64,000 nt of DNA. It comes from Aliigemmobacter aestuarii (lineage in GTDB: Bacteria > Pseudomonadota > Alphaproteobacteria > Rhodobacterales > Rhodobacteraceae). The stretch spans positions 1,302,001-1,366,000 of the forward strand of contig NZ_SSND01000001.1 in assembly GCF_004799285.1 (NCBI RefSeq). Direction: 5' to 3'. The notes beneath the pieces were generated by a model. The model searched no databases. It was not told the DNA's origin and saw only the letters and a program-made list of their open reading frames with translations. Positions within the stretch are counted from its first letter, which is position 1. The number at the start of each line of letters is the position of its first letter. Made by a program: the position numbers and the translations under genes. Shown in pieces: positions 48,560 through 57,354 of the stretch.

Positions 48560-48571
48560 GGCATGTCCCCT

Positions 48572-49024
48572 TCATTCGCTGTCGAGCAGGCTGAACTTGG
48601 CTACGCAGTCCGCCCGGGTCATCACGGTCCGGCCCTCGCCCGCATAGGCAAAGCTGTCGGGCTTGTGGTCGATGTAGATTTCGTTGGTCATGGTCAGGCC
48701 GCCGGCATCATCCAGCAGCCCGATCGGCAGTTCGATCTGGTCGGCATAGGGCCCCGGTGCGGTGACACGGAACCACAGGTTCGACCCGCAGTCGCGGCAC
48801 CAGGCGCGTTTGGCCCAGCCGCTTGTCTGGCGTGTGGCGATGTGATCCTCGCCGGTCCAGACGACGTTTTCGGCCGGGACGCTGATGCCCAGAAGGGCGG
48901 ACCCCGTCCAGCGGCGGCACATCTCGCAATGGCAGGCGCCGAAATTCAGATGCGGCAACGTCGCCTCGAAGCGGACCGCGCCGCAAAGGCAACCGCCCAC
49001 CCGGTGAAGGTCAGAGCCGGTCAT
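48572..49024 (-). CDS. GFA (CENP-V/formaldehyde-activating) family zinc protein
   Basis: A 150-residue protein of the Gfa/CENP-V fold. Zinc-binding cysteines occur in GGCLCGAVRF, ACHCEMCRRWTGS and WCRDCGSNLWF. Some members bind glutathione-formaldehyde adducts, but most are uncharacterised. It lies between gltD and gltB, 12 bases before gltB, and its ATG overlaps the end of the secreted-protein gene by 14 bases. The position within a GOGAT operon is unexpected. Confidence 0.88.
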   Translation of the reverse strand: MTGSDLHRVGGCLCGAVRFEATLPHLNFGACHCEMCRRWTGSALLGISVPAENVVWTGEDHIATRQTSGWAKRAWCRDCGSNLWFRVTAPGPYADQIELPIGLLDDAGGLTMTNEIYIDHKPDSFAYAGEGRTVMTRADCVAKFSLLDSE

Positions 49025-49736
49025 CGCGCGCGCCCCCTTCGGGCAGGGCAGGCAGCGACGACAGGATCGCGTCGCAGTCGAACAGGGGTTCGGTCGCAAG
49101 GAACCCCGGCTCTCCCGGAAAGATGAACCTGACCGGGCTGCCATCCACCGGCAGCCAGTCGCCGCCATTGTCCCATTCCGACGGGCCCGCAAAGAACAGC
49201 CGCCATTCGGGATGGATATATTCATTGCCGCGCGACCGGCGCAGGACGTTGCCTTTGGTGTCGGTCTCGGTGAACTCGAACAGGGTTTCGCTGAGCGTGA
49301 CGCCGTCGATCGTGACGGTCTTTCCGGTCAGCCGGTCAAAGCCCCTGACGGTGCTGCGCACGCCGTCGTCCTTCGACAGGCCGAAGGCAAAGCTGTCCTC
49401 GCCCGTTTCCAGCAGCCCGGAAAAGCTGGCCGGGTCCTGCGGGTTCGGGTCAAGTGTCTGGCGGACCATCGGAAAGAGGTCGATGCTTTCCACCCATTGC
49501 GCCTCGCGGTCGATGCGCGACAGGAAGAAGATCCCCTCCTGGTCGAAATCGGCACGCCATTGATCGCCGGCGGCGTCCTGCGTGCAGGTATAGTAATGCG
49601 ACACACGGCAGGCCCGCGCCTGCACGGTCAGATGGGCGGTGCAGCCCTCGGGCGGGGCGAAGGTGCTGGCCTCGGCCGCGCCTGCCCAAAGCGGGGCAAG
49701 GGCCAGCGCAAGCGCCGAAACGAACCGTGCTGTCAT
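49011..49736 (-). CDS. Secreted hypothetical protein inside the glt cluster
   Basis: A 241-residue protein with a clear Sec signal peptide (ARFVSALALALAPLWAGAAEA, cleavage near AEA). The mature part is beta-rich and acidic: CTAHLTVQARACRVSHYYTC with three early Cys, then WRADFDQEGIFFLSRID, ETLFEFTETDTKGNVLRRSR, and a late Cys in PLFDCDAIL. I recognise no family. It is placed between gltD (102-base gap) and the GFA gene (overlap), so it is probably co-transcribed with glutamate synthase, for no evident reason. Confidence 0.8.
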   Translation of the reverse strand: MTARFVSALALALAPLWAGAAEASTFAPPEGCTAHLTVQARACRVSHYYTCTQDAAGDQWRADFDQEGIFFLSRIDREAQWVESIDLFPMVRQTLDPNPQDPASFSGLLETGEDSFAFGLSKDDGVRSTVRGFDRLTGKTVTIDGVTLSETLFEFTETDTKGNVLRRSRGNEYIHPEWRLFFAGPSEWDNGGDWLPVDGSPVRFIFPGEPGFLATEPLFDCDAILSSLPALPEGGARDDRL

Positions 49737-49838
49737 CGCCCTTTCCTTTCCCTGGGGTCAGCCCTGCTGACGGTCAGATCGCAATCGCGTCGCGGGACGC
49801 GGGGTCCGGCGCGGGGCATGACCCGGCGCCGGTCCTGT

Positions 49839-51275
49839 TCATTCGGCGGCCACCTGCGCGGGCTGCGCCAGATAGTCGAGGATCGCATCGGCCGCCTCTC
49901 GCCCGTCGCGGATCGCCCAGACCACAAGGCTCGCGCCGCGCACGATGTCGCCCACGGCGAAGACGCCCGGCAGGCTGGTCTGGTGGGTGCGGAAGTCGGC
50001 CTTGATCGTGCCCCAGCGTGTCACCGTCAGTTCCGGCACACCCCAGAGCATCGGCAGGTCTTCCGGTTCGAAACCCAAGGCCTGGATCACCAGATCAGCC
50101 TGTTCGACGTAATCCGCGCCCTCGATCACCTCGGGCGACTGGCGACCAGTGGCATCGGGCGCACCAAGGCGCATGCGCTGCACCATGACACCGGACACCT
50201 CGTCGCCGCCGGTGAAGCCCTTGGGCGCGGAAAGCCAGACGAACTCCACGCCCTCTTCTTCGGCGTTCTGCACTTCGCGCTGGCTGCCCGGCATGTTGGC
50301 CCGGTCGCGCCGGTAAAGGCATTTGACGCTGGCCGCGTCCTGGCGGATGGCGGTGCGCACGCAATCCATCGCCGTGTCGCCACCGCCGATCACCACCACG
50401 CGCTTGCCCGAGGCATTCAGTTCGCCCGAGGCGAAGGCCTCGACCTCGTCGCCGAAGGACACCCGGTTCGACGCGGTCAGGTAATCCAGCGCCTTGACGA
50501 TGCCGCGTGCGCCCACGCCCGGCGCCTCGACATCGCGCGCCTTGTAGACGCCGGTGGCGATCAGCACGGCATCGTGCTGTCCGCGGATCGCGTCAAAGGA
50601 AATGTCGGTGCCGACGTTGCAGTTCAGAACGAAGTTCACCCCGCCCGCTTCAAGCTGCTCGATCCGCTGCATGACCACCGGCTTTTCCAGCTTGAACCCG
50701 GGAATCCCATAGGTCATCAGGCCGCCCGCGCGGTCATAGCGGTCATAGACGGTCACCTGAACACCCTTGCGGCGCAGGACGTCCGCGGCGGCAAGGCCGC
50801 CCGGCCCCGCCCCGATGATCCCCACGCTTTCGGCGCGTTCGATCTCTGGGCGGATCGGCTTGACCCAGCCCTTTTCCCAGGCGGTGTCGGTGATGTATTT
50901 CTCGACCGCGCCGATCGTCACGGTGCCGTGGCCCGATTGCTCGATCACGCAATTGCCTTCGCACAGGCGATCCTGCGGGCAGATGCGGCCGCAGATTTCG
51001 GGGAAAGTGTTGGTCGCCTGGCTCAGCTCATAGGCCTCTTGCAGGCGGCCCTCGGCGGTCATGCGCAGCCAGTCGGGGATGTTGTTCGACAGCGGGCAAT
51101 GCGCCTGGCAATAGGGCACGCCGCACTGGCTGCACCGGCCCGCCTGTTCGGCGGCCTTCGTTTCCGCATATTCGCGATAGATTTCATGGAAATCATGCGA
51201 ACGCAGCATCGCGGGCCGCTTTTCCGGCATTTCCTTGGGGACCGTGACGAACTTCAGCATCCGTTCCTTGGCCAT
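49839..51275 (-). CDS. gltD: Glutamate synthase small subunit
   Basis: NADPH-oxidising beta subunit of GOGAT. The 478 residues have an N-terminal double iron-sulfur domain (CSQCGVPYCQAHCPL and CGRICPQDRLCEGNC), the FAD fold VGIIGAGPGGLAAADVLRRK, the NADPH fold VVVIGGGDTAMDCVRTAIR, and the closing VFAVGDIVRGASLVVWAIRD. It is the first gene of the gltD to gltB run. An AT-rich promoter region lies upstream. Confidence 0.96.
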   Translation of the reverse strand: MAKERMLKFVTVPKEMPEKRPAMLRSHDFHEIYREYAETKAAEQAGRCSQCGVPYCQAHCPLSNNIPDWLRMTAEGRLQEAYELSQATNTFPEICGRICPQDRLCEGNCVIEQSGHGTVTIGAVEKYITDTAWEKGWVKPIRPEIERAESVGIIGAGPGGLAAADVLRRKGVQVTVYDRYDRAGGLMTYGIPGFKLEKPVVMQRIEQLEAGGVNFVLNCNVGTDISFDAIRGQHDAVLIATGVYKARDVEAPGVGARGIVKALDYLTASNRVSFGDEVEAFASGELNASGKRVVVIGGGDTAMDCVRTAIRQDAASVKCLYRRDRANMPGSQREVQNAEEEGVEFVWLSAPKGFTGGDEVSGVMVQRMRLGAPDATGRQSPEVIEGADYVEQADLVIQALGFEPEDLPMLWGVPELTVTRWGTIKADFRTHQTSLPGVFAVGDIVRGASLVVWAIRDGREAADAILDYLAQPAQVAAE

Positions 51276-51343
51276 GTCGGCGCCTCCCTGCGTTCCTTCG
51301 GTGGGTGCGCTTTCTTACTCCCGGCCTTTCGGGAATAAAAGTC

Positions 51344-51414
51344 AGTATAGTTTACCTATTTGTCGATTTCTTTCAGCGAATATGCGGGGTGTCGATAAAA
51401 TTCGCAAATTTTAT
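51344..51414 (-). promoter_or_regulatory. AT-rich gltD promoter region with palindrome
   Basis: A TATACT -10-like hexamer occurs on the minus strand at 51349-51344 without a strong -35. Further upstream, ATAAAATT-CGCA-AATTTTAT (51395-51414) is a perfect 8-bp inverted repeat, a candidate operator about 50-65 bases before the start point, or the terminator of uppP. Confidence 0.5.
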
Positions 51415-51434
51415 GTCAGTCAGCCTTACCTAAA

Positions 51435-52244
51435 TTATCCGGAGCCCAACAAAAGCGCTGCCATCGCGACACCGCCGACGATGATTCGCCACCAGCCGAA
51501 CAGGGCATAGCCGTGCCTGCTGACGAAGTTCAGCAGCCATCGCACCACCAGAACGGCGACGACGAAGGCGGTGACGAAACCGACCGCAATGTCGGACCAG
51601 GCGCTGAAATCCAGAACGTCGCGGTTCTTCCAGAGGTCATAGGAAAAGGCCCCTGCCATCGTGGGCAGCGACAGGAAGAAGGAAAACTCCGCCGCCGCGC
51701 GTTTGCCCACGCCCAGCATCAGCGCGCCGACAATCGTGGCGCCCGACCGGCTGACACCCGGCACCATTGCCAGACACTGGATGAATCCGATGGCCAGTGC
51801 GGTGCGCAACGGCAGCGCCTCGGGGTCGGTGTGGCGCGGGGCCGGCGCCACACGATCGACGAACAAGAGGACGATTCCGCCAAGGATCAGCATGCTGGCG
51901 ATCAGCATGGGGGTTTCAAACAGCACCGTCTTGATGATGTCATGCGCCAGAACCCCGATCACGACCGCAGGCAGGAACGCCAAGAGCACCGAAACGATGA
52001 ACCACCTTGCCGCCGGGTCGCGGTGCGCGGTCGAAAACACCTGCCACAGCTTGGCAGCATAAACGACCATCAACGCCAGAACCGCGCCGAACTGGATCAC
52101 CACCTCGAAGGTCTTGCCTTCGCTTTCAAAGCCCAGGAAATGGCCCGCCAGCAGCAGGTGGCCCGTGGACGATACCGGGATGAACTCTGTCAGGCCCTCG
52201 ATCAGGCCAAGGAAGGCCGCGACAAGCGTGTTGCCTTCGGCCAC
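51435..52244 (-). CDS. uppP: Undecaprenyl-diphosphatase (BacA/UppP)
   Basis: Integral membrane phosphatase that recycles undecaprenyl diphosphate to the carrier monophosphate. The 269 residues form about eight helices with the two family motifs: [20 protein letters not shown] and [17 protein letters not shown]. The GTG start follows the NDUFA9-like gene by three bases. Isoprenoid genes (dxs, ispA) elsewhere in the window feed its substrate. Confidence 0.95.
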   Translation of the reverse strand: MAEGNTLVAAFLGLIEGLTEFIPVSSTGHLLLAGHFLGFESEGKTFEVVIQFGAVLALMVVYAAKLWQVFSTAHRDPAARWFIVSVLLAFLPAVVIGVLAHDIIKTVLFETPMLIASMLILGGIVLLFVDRVAPAPRHTDPEALPLRTALAIGFIQCLAMVPGVSRSGATIVGALMLGVGKRAAAEFSFFLSLPTMAGAFSYDLWKNRDVLDFSAWSDIAVGFVTAFVVAVLVVRWLLNFVSRHGYALFGWWRIIVGGVAMAALLLGSG

Positions 52245-52247
52245 AGA

Positions 52248-53234
52248 TCAGACCTTGCGCAGGTTCTTGGCCGATTCCTGGATTGCCGTGTATTGCCCCT
52301 GCGGACGATAGCGCCACAGGTATTCGGGCAGCACGGCCTCCATCGCGGTGGGGGTGATGCCCAGATCGGCAAAGCCAAGGGCGCCTGGGGAAACCACGTT
52401 GTCGCGCGCAAGGTTCTTCACCTGATCGCGGGTCAGCACCTTGTTGGTGATCAGGCCCATCGTCACCGCCTGCACCATGTCAAAGCCGAAGGCCATGATC
52501 CGCGCCACGAAGAACGGCAGGTTCAGCACAAGGCGGCGGCGGCGGATGACCGCCAGCATGCGGCGCATCAGATCGCGGAAACTTTCGGCATCCGGCCCGC
52601 CCAGTTCATAGACGCCCGGAGCGGCCTTGCCCTCGACGCCCATGACGGCGGCCTGCGCGACATCGTCGACATAGACCGGCTGGAATTTCGTGTCGGCACC
52701 GACGACCGGCAGGATCGGCCCGAACCGGGTCATCCCCGCAAAGCGGTTGAAGAACCCGTCCTCCGGCCCGAAAATCACCGAAGGGCGCAGGATGACCGCG
52801 CCGGGGAAGGCGGACAGGATCGCCGCCTCACCTTCGGCCTTGGTGCGGGAATAGTCGCTGTCGGATGCCGCATCGGCCCCGATGGCCGACAGATGAACGA
52901 GGTTTTGAACCCCTTCTTCCGCAGCGATCCGGGCGATGCGTGCCGCACCTTCGGCCTGCACGGCGTCAAAGGTGTTGCGACCGTCGCGGTTCAGGATGCC
53001 CACGCAGTTGACCACCGCGTCCGCGCCCTGCATCACCGCGCGCACGCTCGCATCGTCGCGGATGTTGCAGAACACCGGCTCCACCTGCCCGACCACGCCA
53101 TAGGGCTTGACGAACAGCGCCTCGTTCGGGCGGCGCACGGCGACGCGGATGCGCCAGCCTTGCTGCGCCAGGCGGCGCGCGATGTAGCGCCCGACGAATC
53201 CCGAACCGCCGTAGATGGTGACCAGTTTGCTCAT
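52248..53234 (-). CDS. NDUFA9-like NAD(P)-binding protein (atypical SDR)
   Basis: A 328-residue extended/atypical short-chain dehydrogenase related to the mitochondrial complex I accessory subunit NDUFA9. It has the nucleotide-binding [56 protein letters not shown] (Tyr-x-x-x-Lys as YSRTKAE), and [19 protein letters not shown]. Some alphaproteobacterial complexes I contain such a subunit; others are free. It is co-transcribed with uppP and divergent from tRNA-Leu. Confidence 0.87.
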   Translation of the reverse strand: MSKLVTIYGGSGFVGRYIARRLAQQGWRIRVAVRRPNEALFVKPYGVVGQVEPVFCNIRDDASVRAVMQGADAVVNCVGILNRDGRNTFDAVQAEGAARIARIAAEEGVQNLVHLSAIGADAASDSDYSRTKAEGEAAILSAFPGAVILRPSVIFGPEDGFFNRFAGMTRFGPILPVVGADTKFQPVYVDDVAQAAVMGVEGKAAPGVYELGGPDAESFRDLMRRMLAVIRRRRLVLNLPFFVARIMAFGFDMVQAVTMGLITNKVLTRDQVKNLARDNVVSPGALGFADLGITPTAMEAVLPEYLWRYRPQGQYTAIQESAKNLRKV

Positions 53235-53372
53235 GCCGATGCTCCCTTCAGGGAATTCCGCGTTTCGCCTGCCTCATTACCGCCGGGACACCCTGCAAAC
53301 AAGCCGCAATTGCCCATCCGCACAGCCATTTCGCTGCAGCGGCGATCGGGTGCAGATTTTTTGCGCGCCCCG

Positions 53373-53400
53373 TTGACACTGCCCGCGACCCTCTTTAAAT
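53373..53400 (+). promoter_or_regulatory. Promoter of tRNA-Leu
   Basis: TTGACA (53373-53378), a 16-base spacer and TTAAAT (53395-53400), with the tRNA beginning 18 bases further on. This is the cleanest sigma-70-type promoter in the window. Confidence 0.82.
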
Positions 53401-53417
53401 CCCCGCCTCACGACATC

Positions 53418-53502
53418 GCCCAGATGGCGGAATTGGTAGACGCGCTGGTTTCAGGTACCAGTGCCGCAAGGCGTGGAGGTTCGAGTCCTCTTCTGGGCAC
53501 CA
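53418..53502 (+). tRNA. tRNA-Leu (anticodon CAG)
   Basis: An 85-base class II tRNA with a long variable arm (TGCCGCAAGGCG) and encoded CCA. The acceptor arm GCCCAGA pairs with TCTGGGC. The anticodon arm GCTGG-TTTCAGG-TACCAG gives CAG. The T-arm contains GGTTCGAGTCC. Confidence 0.97.
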
Positions 53503-53512
53503 ATACCACGGC

Positions 53513-53550
53513 AAGACGCCGCGAAGGTCACCCTTCGCGGCGTCTTTCGT
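53513..53550 (+). terminator. Terminator after tRNA-Leu
   Basis: A perfect 15-bp stem, AAGACGCCGCGAAGG with CCTTCGCGGCGTCTT, a four-base loop, then TCGTTTC. It lies 10 bases after the tRNA. Confidence 0.88.
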
Positions 53551-53604
53551 TTCAGGCCCGTTCGCGCGGCACCTGCGGCGGGGCCACTGCAGCAGGGCTG
53601 CGGA

Positions 53605-55671
53605 TCAGAAGAAATCGCTGCCCGTGATCTCGCCTATTCCGGTGTCTTCCAGCCACAGGGCGAATCCCGCCTTGCCGCTGATGGTGATCCGCAGATCGCT
53701 GCCAATCTCGGTCAGGATCAGGTCGGAGACGCTCACGCCGGCCACAAGGTCGATCCGGTCGACCCCGCTGACGAAATCGGTAATCGTGTCCACGCCGGCA
53801 TTGCGCCCGAAGACGAACACATCGGCCCCGGCGCCGCCTGTCATCCGGTCGTCCTGCCCCCCGCCATCAAGCCGGTCGTTGCCCCGCCCGCCCAGAAGCA
53901 CGTCGCGCCCGCGTTCACCCAGCAGAGTGTCGTTGCCGTCCTGCCCAGCCAGCGTATCCACAAGCCGTCCGCCAAAGATGCGGTCGTTGCCGACACCGCC
54001 GTTCAGCTCGTCCCGGCCGCCATGACCGAACAGGCGGTCATCGCCGCCCTTGCCGATCAGCCGGTCGTTGCCGTCGCCCCCGAACATCCGGTCGTTGCCG
54101 ATGCCGCCTTTCAGCGTGTCGGCCCCCCTTCCGCCGCGCAGGACATCGTTGCCGGCCCCGCCCAGGGCACGATCCGCCCCGTTGTCGCCCGCAAGTGTAT
54201 CGTTTCCGCCACCGCCAAGAAGCGTGTCATTCCCGTCGCGGCCCTGAAGGGAATCTGTGCCAAGACCGCCCCGCAGAAGGTTGGCCGCCGCGTTGCCCAA
54301 CAGCGTGTCGGCGAAGGACGTGCCGATCAGGTTCTCGATGCTGTCGAACGTCGTCCCCGTGGCAAGGCCGCCCGTGGCGGTGTTGGCCTCGAGATCGACC
54401 GAAACGCCCGAACCCGCAGCCGAAAGATCGGCCGTATCCACGCCATCGCCGCCGAAGAACCGGTCAAGCAGGGCGGTCGGGGTGAAGGTGTCATTTGCCG
54501 CGTCGCCCTCGTGGATGCGGACGACGCGCAGATGTTCGCCCTGAACCGCGTTGGCATCTGGGTTGTCATAGATCGCGGCAAGCTGGTTGGCGCCGAACCG
54601 CGCAAGGGCCGTGCGTGCGGCTGCATCGGTAATGTCGCCGCCCCCGCGCACGACGACCTCGGCCGAGGCGAAGGTGTCGTCATGCGCCGCTGCCACCAGA
54701 CGCACCACCATATCGGTTGGAATGGGTTCGCCGATGATGCCGATACCGGCCCTTCTGACGTAGGACACGGCAAGCAGCCCGTCATCCATCCGGGTCACCG
54801 AAATATCGTTGAAATTCGTTGGAAACAGGCCAGAGGATTCAACGATCGTCTTCCTGCCCAGAATCGTTCCGGTCGACGAGATTTCCTGCATCACGATCCG
54901 GTTGACGCCTCCGACAATCAACGGTGAGCGCTCTTCGTAGAACACGGCAAAGCCGTTATCGGTTGCGACTATTGCGACGTCTTCATTGACACTCCCGGTC
55001 CCGTCGAGAAGTGCATCGGACTGGATGACCGTGCTGAGGTCGCGGTTGTAGATCGCATAGCGAACCGAGGTGACGCCCCCATCCTCGCGAGTGAAGGCCA
55101 CCGCGATATTGCCATTGTCCAGTTGCGTGACCTTGGCGCCGTAGTCGTCAAAAGATATGTCGCCATTCACCGTCCTCGTCGTTCCGCCTGTACCGTCGTT
55201 ACTGTAGAATCGGATTCGGACGTCACGGTCCGTGCCCCAGTCGAACTCATGCGCGACCACGAAACCGCCATTGTTGACGATAGGAAAGGTCGCTCGAACC
55301 GACGTGACATCGGTGTTTGAACCAGGCACCGAAATCGGCGCCAGCACCTGGGTTGCGCCGTCCGCGGAACGGATCGTCAGAAACGAGGAGTTGGAGCCAG
55401 TCGAAAAGGTCGTGACGATGTTCCCGTTCGACAGCAGCGCCATGGCCGGATCCAGCCCTTCAGGTCCATCAGACAGGCTTGGCGCCGGGTCGCCGTTCGA
55501 GTCGTAAAGCCGATAGTCGAGGTCATCGGGAAAGATGATGAGCGGACTTTCGTTCAACCCGTTCAGCAGGAAGCCCCCGCTATTGGTCGGGGCGAGGGCC
55601 CCGTTCGATTCGAGTGCGGTGTCACCAAAGATCTTGACGGATTCCAGTTCGATACGGCTTGTGACGGCCAT
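53605..55671 (-). CDS. RTX calcium-binding exoprotein
   Basis: A 688-residue protein predicted to leave the cell through type I secretion. Residues 1-390 form a repetitive beta region of unknown family (LDNGNIAVAFTREDGGVTSV, NGGFVVAHEFDWGTDRDVRI), perhaps a beta-propeller. A bridge ends in FDSIENLIGTSFADTLLGN. Then 17 tandem calcium-binding nonapeptides (about 468-620) and a C-terminal secretion region ending ITGSDFF follow. There is no Sec signal. GGAGGG precedes the ATG. The DNA for the N-terminal half looks less GC-rich than its surroundings, hinting at a domain of foreign origin. The exporter at 5.3-8.5 kb is a candidate partner. Confidence 0.9.
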   Translation of the reverse strand: MAVTSRIELESVKIFGDTALESNGALAPTNSGGFLLNGLNESPLIIFPDDLDYRLYDSNGDPAPSLSDGPEGLDPAMALLSNGNIVTTFSTGSNSSFLTIRSADGATQVLAPISVPGSNTDVTSVRATFPIVNNGGFVVAHEFDWGTDRDVRIRFYSNDGTGGTTRTVNGDISFDDYGAKVTQLDNGNIAVAFTREDGGVTSVRYAIYNRDLSTVIQSDALLDGTGSVNEDVAIVATDNGFAVFYEERSPLIVGGVNRIVMQEISSTGTILGRKTIVESSGLFPTNFNDISVTRMDDGLLAVSYVRRAGIGIIGEPIPTDMVVRLVAAAHDDTFASAEVVVRGGGDITDAAARTALARFGANQLAAIYDNPDANAVQGEHLRVVRIHEGDAANDTFTPTALLDRFFGGDGVDTADLSAAGSGVSVDLEANTATGGLATGTTFDSIENLIGTSFADTLLGNAAANLLRGGLGTDSLQGRDGNDTLLGGGGNDTLAGDNGADRALGGAGNDVLRGGRGADTLKGGIGNDRMFGGDGNDRLIGKGGDDRLFGHGGRDELNGGVGNDRIFGGRLVDTLAGQDGNDTLLGERGRDVLLGGRGNDRLDGGGQDDRMTGGAGADVFVFGRNAGVDTITDFVSGVDRIDLVAGVSVSDLILTEIGSDLRITISGKAGFALWLEDTGIGEITGSDFF
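53812..54270 (-). repeat. 17 tandem RTX nonapeptide repeats
   Basis: Codons for 17 consecutive nine-residue units of the form GGxGxDxLx, without interruption, such as GGGGNDTLA, GGAGNDVLR, GGDGNDRLI and GGRGNDRLD. A few units deviate (GGRLVDTLA, GGGQDDRMT). They form the calcium-binding beta-roll that folds after export. Confidence 0.95.
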
Positions 55672-55896
55672 GGGATTACCCTCCGGAATGAAATTGCAAA
55701 TATGTAATGGGAAGAATGCGACTCTTTACGTGCGCAAGCATGCGCCTTTCGGGAAGTCAAATCAATGAAAGGCTAATTTTCGAAGGTGAGGAACCTCCTG
55801 TCGGCAAAGGCCGATCCGATGCAATCGGAACCTCGACAGGGCGCGCGCGGCGTGGTCCATTCGGGGATGGGAACCACGCACGACACAGGGGCAGGC
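55672..55896. promoter_or_regulatory. Divergent promoter region RTX gene / pxpABC
   Basis: A 225-base gap, AT-rich near the RTX gene (TGAAATTGCAAATATGTAAT), with a short dyad TGCGCAAGCATGCGC near 55732. No gene is convincing; short in-frame starts upstream of pxpA encode non-family residues. Confidence 0.45.
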
Positions 55897-56664
55897 ATGA
55901 TCCGATCCATCGACCTGAATTCCGACCTTGGCGAAAGCTACGGCCCCTGGCCGATGGGCGATGACGCGGCGATGCTGTCCATCGTCACCAGCGCGAACGT
56001 GGCCTGCGGTGGCCATGCGAGCGACCCGGAAACGATGTTCAGGACGCTGACGCTGGCCCGCGACCGGGGCGTGATCGTCGGCGCCCACCCCGGCTATGCC
56101 GACCGCGAAGGGTTCGGCCGCCGGATCATTCCGATGACCCCGGCCGAGATCGGCCGCATGGTGGCCGCGCAGATCGGCGCCCTGCAGGCGGTGGCCGCGC
56201 TGGCGGGGACGACCGTGCGCTATGTCAAGCCGCATGGCGCGCTTGGCAATCTGGCCGCCGACGACCGCACGGTTGCCGAGGCGATCACGGCGGCGGTGCG
56301 CGCCATATCGCCCGATCTGGTGGTCCTGGCGATTTCGGGGACGGAGCTTGAACATGCCGCGCGCGCCGCCGCGGCGCAGGTGGTTTCCGAGATCTTCGCC
56401 GACCGGGGCTATCTGTCCACCGGGCGGCTGGTGCCGCGGTCGCGGCCCGATGCGATGATCCACGATGCGAAGGCCGCGGCCGACCGGCTTCTGGCGTTCC
56501 TCGACTCAGGCCTGATGCCGGTTGTCGATGGCGATCCGATCCCGCTGGCGGCACAATCGATCTGTGTGCATGGCGACGGGCCTGTCGCGGTGGCCATGGC
56601 GGGGGAAATCCGCGCGCGCCTTTCGGCGGCCGGGGTCGCCATCGCGCCCTTCCTGAAGGGCTGA
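55897..56664 (+). CDS. pxpA: 5-oxoprolinase subunit A (LamB/YcsF family)
   Basis: Subunit of the prokaryotic ATP-dependent 5-oxoprolinase that opens 5-oxoproline (pyroglutamate) to glutamate. The 255 residues begin SIDLNSDLGESYGPWPMGDD and include SANVACGGHASDPETM, GAHPGYADREGFGRR, YVKPHGALGN and ICVHGDGPVAVAMA. I start at the ATG 55897 because the family begins exactly at IDLNSDLGES. It is first of a tight pxpA-pxpB-pxpC operon. Confidence 0.94.
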   Translation: MIRSIDLNSDLGESYGPWPMGDDAAMLSIVTSANVACGGHASDPETMFRTLTLARDRGVIVGAHPGYADREGFGRRIIPMTPAEIGRMVAAQIGALQAVAALAGTTVRYVKPHGALGNLAADDRTVAEAITAAVRAISPDLVVLAISGTELEHAARAAAAQVVSEIFADRGYLSTGRLVPRSRPDAMIHDAKAAADRLLAFLDSGLMPVVDGDPIPLAAQSICVHGDGPVAVAMAGEIRARLSAAGVAIAPFLKG

Positions 56665-56667
56665 TTC

Positions 56668-57354
56668 ATGCGCTGGCCCCTGTTCCGCCCGGTGGCCGAT
56701 CACGCCGTTCTGGTGGAATTCGGCGACCGGATCGATCCGGCCACGCACGCCGCCGTGCTACGGCTTGACCGGGCGCTGGCCGACGCCCCCTTTCCCGGCC
56801 TTGCCGAGACGATCCCCGCCTATGTGAACCTCTTGGTGGATTTCGATCCGCTGGTCGCGGACCACGCCGGGGTGATCGCGCATCTGAAGGGCCTGCTTTC
56901 GGCGCCCGAAGGCCCACGGCCCGAACCCGCCGAACATGAGGTTGCCGTCTGCTATGATGCCGATCTTGCCCCGGATCTGCCCGAGGTTGCCGCCCGCACG
57001 GGGCTTTCCGTCGATGCGGTGATCGCCGCGCATCTGGCCGGGCGCTACGAGGTATTCCTCTACGGCTTCGCGCCGGGCTACGCCTATCTGGCGGGCGTGC
57101 CGCCCGAAATCCGGCTGGACCGCAAGCCCGAACCGGTACGGGGCGTTCCGGCGGGCAGCGTCATCATCGCGGGGCCGCAATGCATCGTGACGACGCTGAC
57201 CATGCCGACCGGATGGTGGATCATCGGGCGTTCCCCTACCGCGATCCTGACCGGCGACGAGACCCGCCCGGCCTTGTTCGACGTGGGCGACCGCGTCCGC
57301 TTTCGCCGGATCGACCGGGCCGCCTTTGACGCCGCGCGCCGGGGGCAGCCATGA
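56668..57354 (+). CDS. pxpB: 5-oxoprolinase subunit B (KipI-like)
   Basis: Second subunit of 5-oxoprolinase, 228 residues, formerly annotated allophanate hydrolase subunit 1 or KipI. Family marks are DHAVLVEFGDRIDPATHAAV, the central GRYEVFLYGFAPGYAYLAGV, and VPAGSVIIAGPQCIVTTLTM. It starts three bases after pxpA and overlaps pxpC by four. Confidence 0.94.
   Translation: MRWPLFRPVADHAVLVEFGDRIDPATHAAVLRLDRALADAPFPGLAETIPAYVNLLVDFDPLVADHAGVIAHLKGLLSAPEGPRPEPAEHEVAVCYDADLAPDLPEVAARTGLSVDAVIAAHLAGRYEVFLYGFAPGYAYLAGVPPEIRLDRKPEPVRGVPAGSVIIAGPQCIVTTLTMPTGWWIIGRSPTAILTGDETRPALFDVGDRVRFRRIDRAAFDAARRGQP

Noticed and set aside
53418-53502. tRNA-Leu as an attachment site for the RTX region
   Set aside because: A perfect terminator follows the tRNA and no repeat of its 3' end is visible downstream.
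53812-54270. Tandem 27-base periodicity that could suggest a CRISPR array or satellite
   Set aside because: Units keep the reading frame and encode GGxGxDxLx nonapeptides with variable DNA; there are no identical direct repeats or spacers.
53461-54927. Plus-strand frame opposite the RTX gene, with repeating VVAD/PVV phrases
   Set aside because: The periodicity is simply the antisense of the RTX nonapeptide codons.
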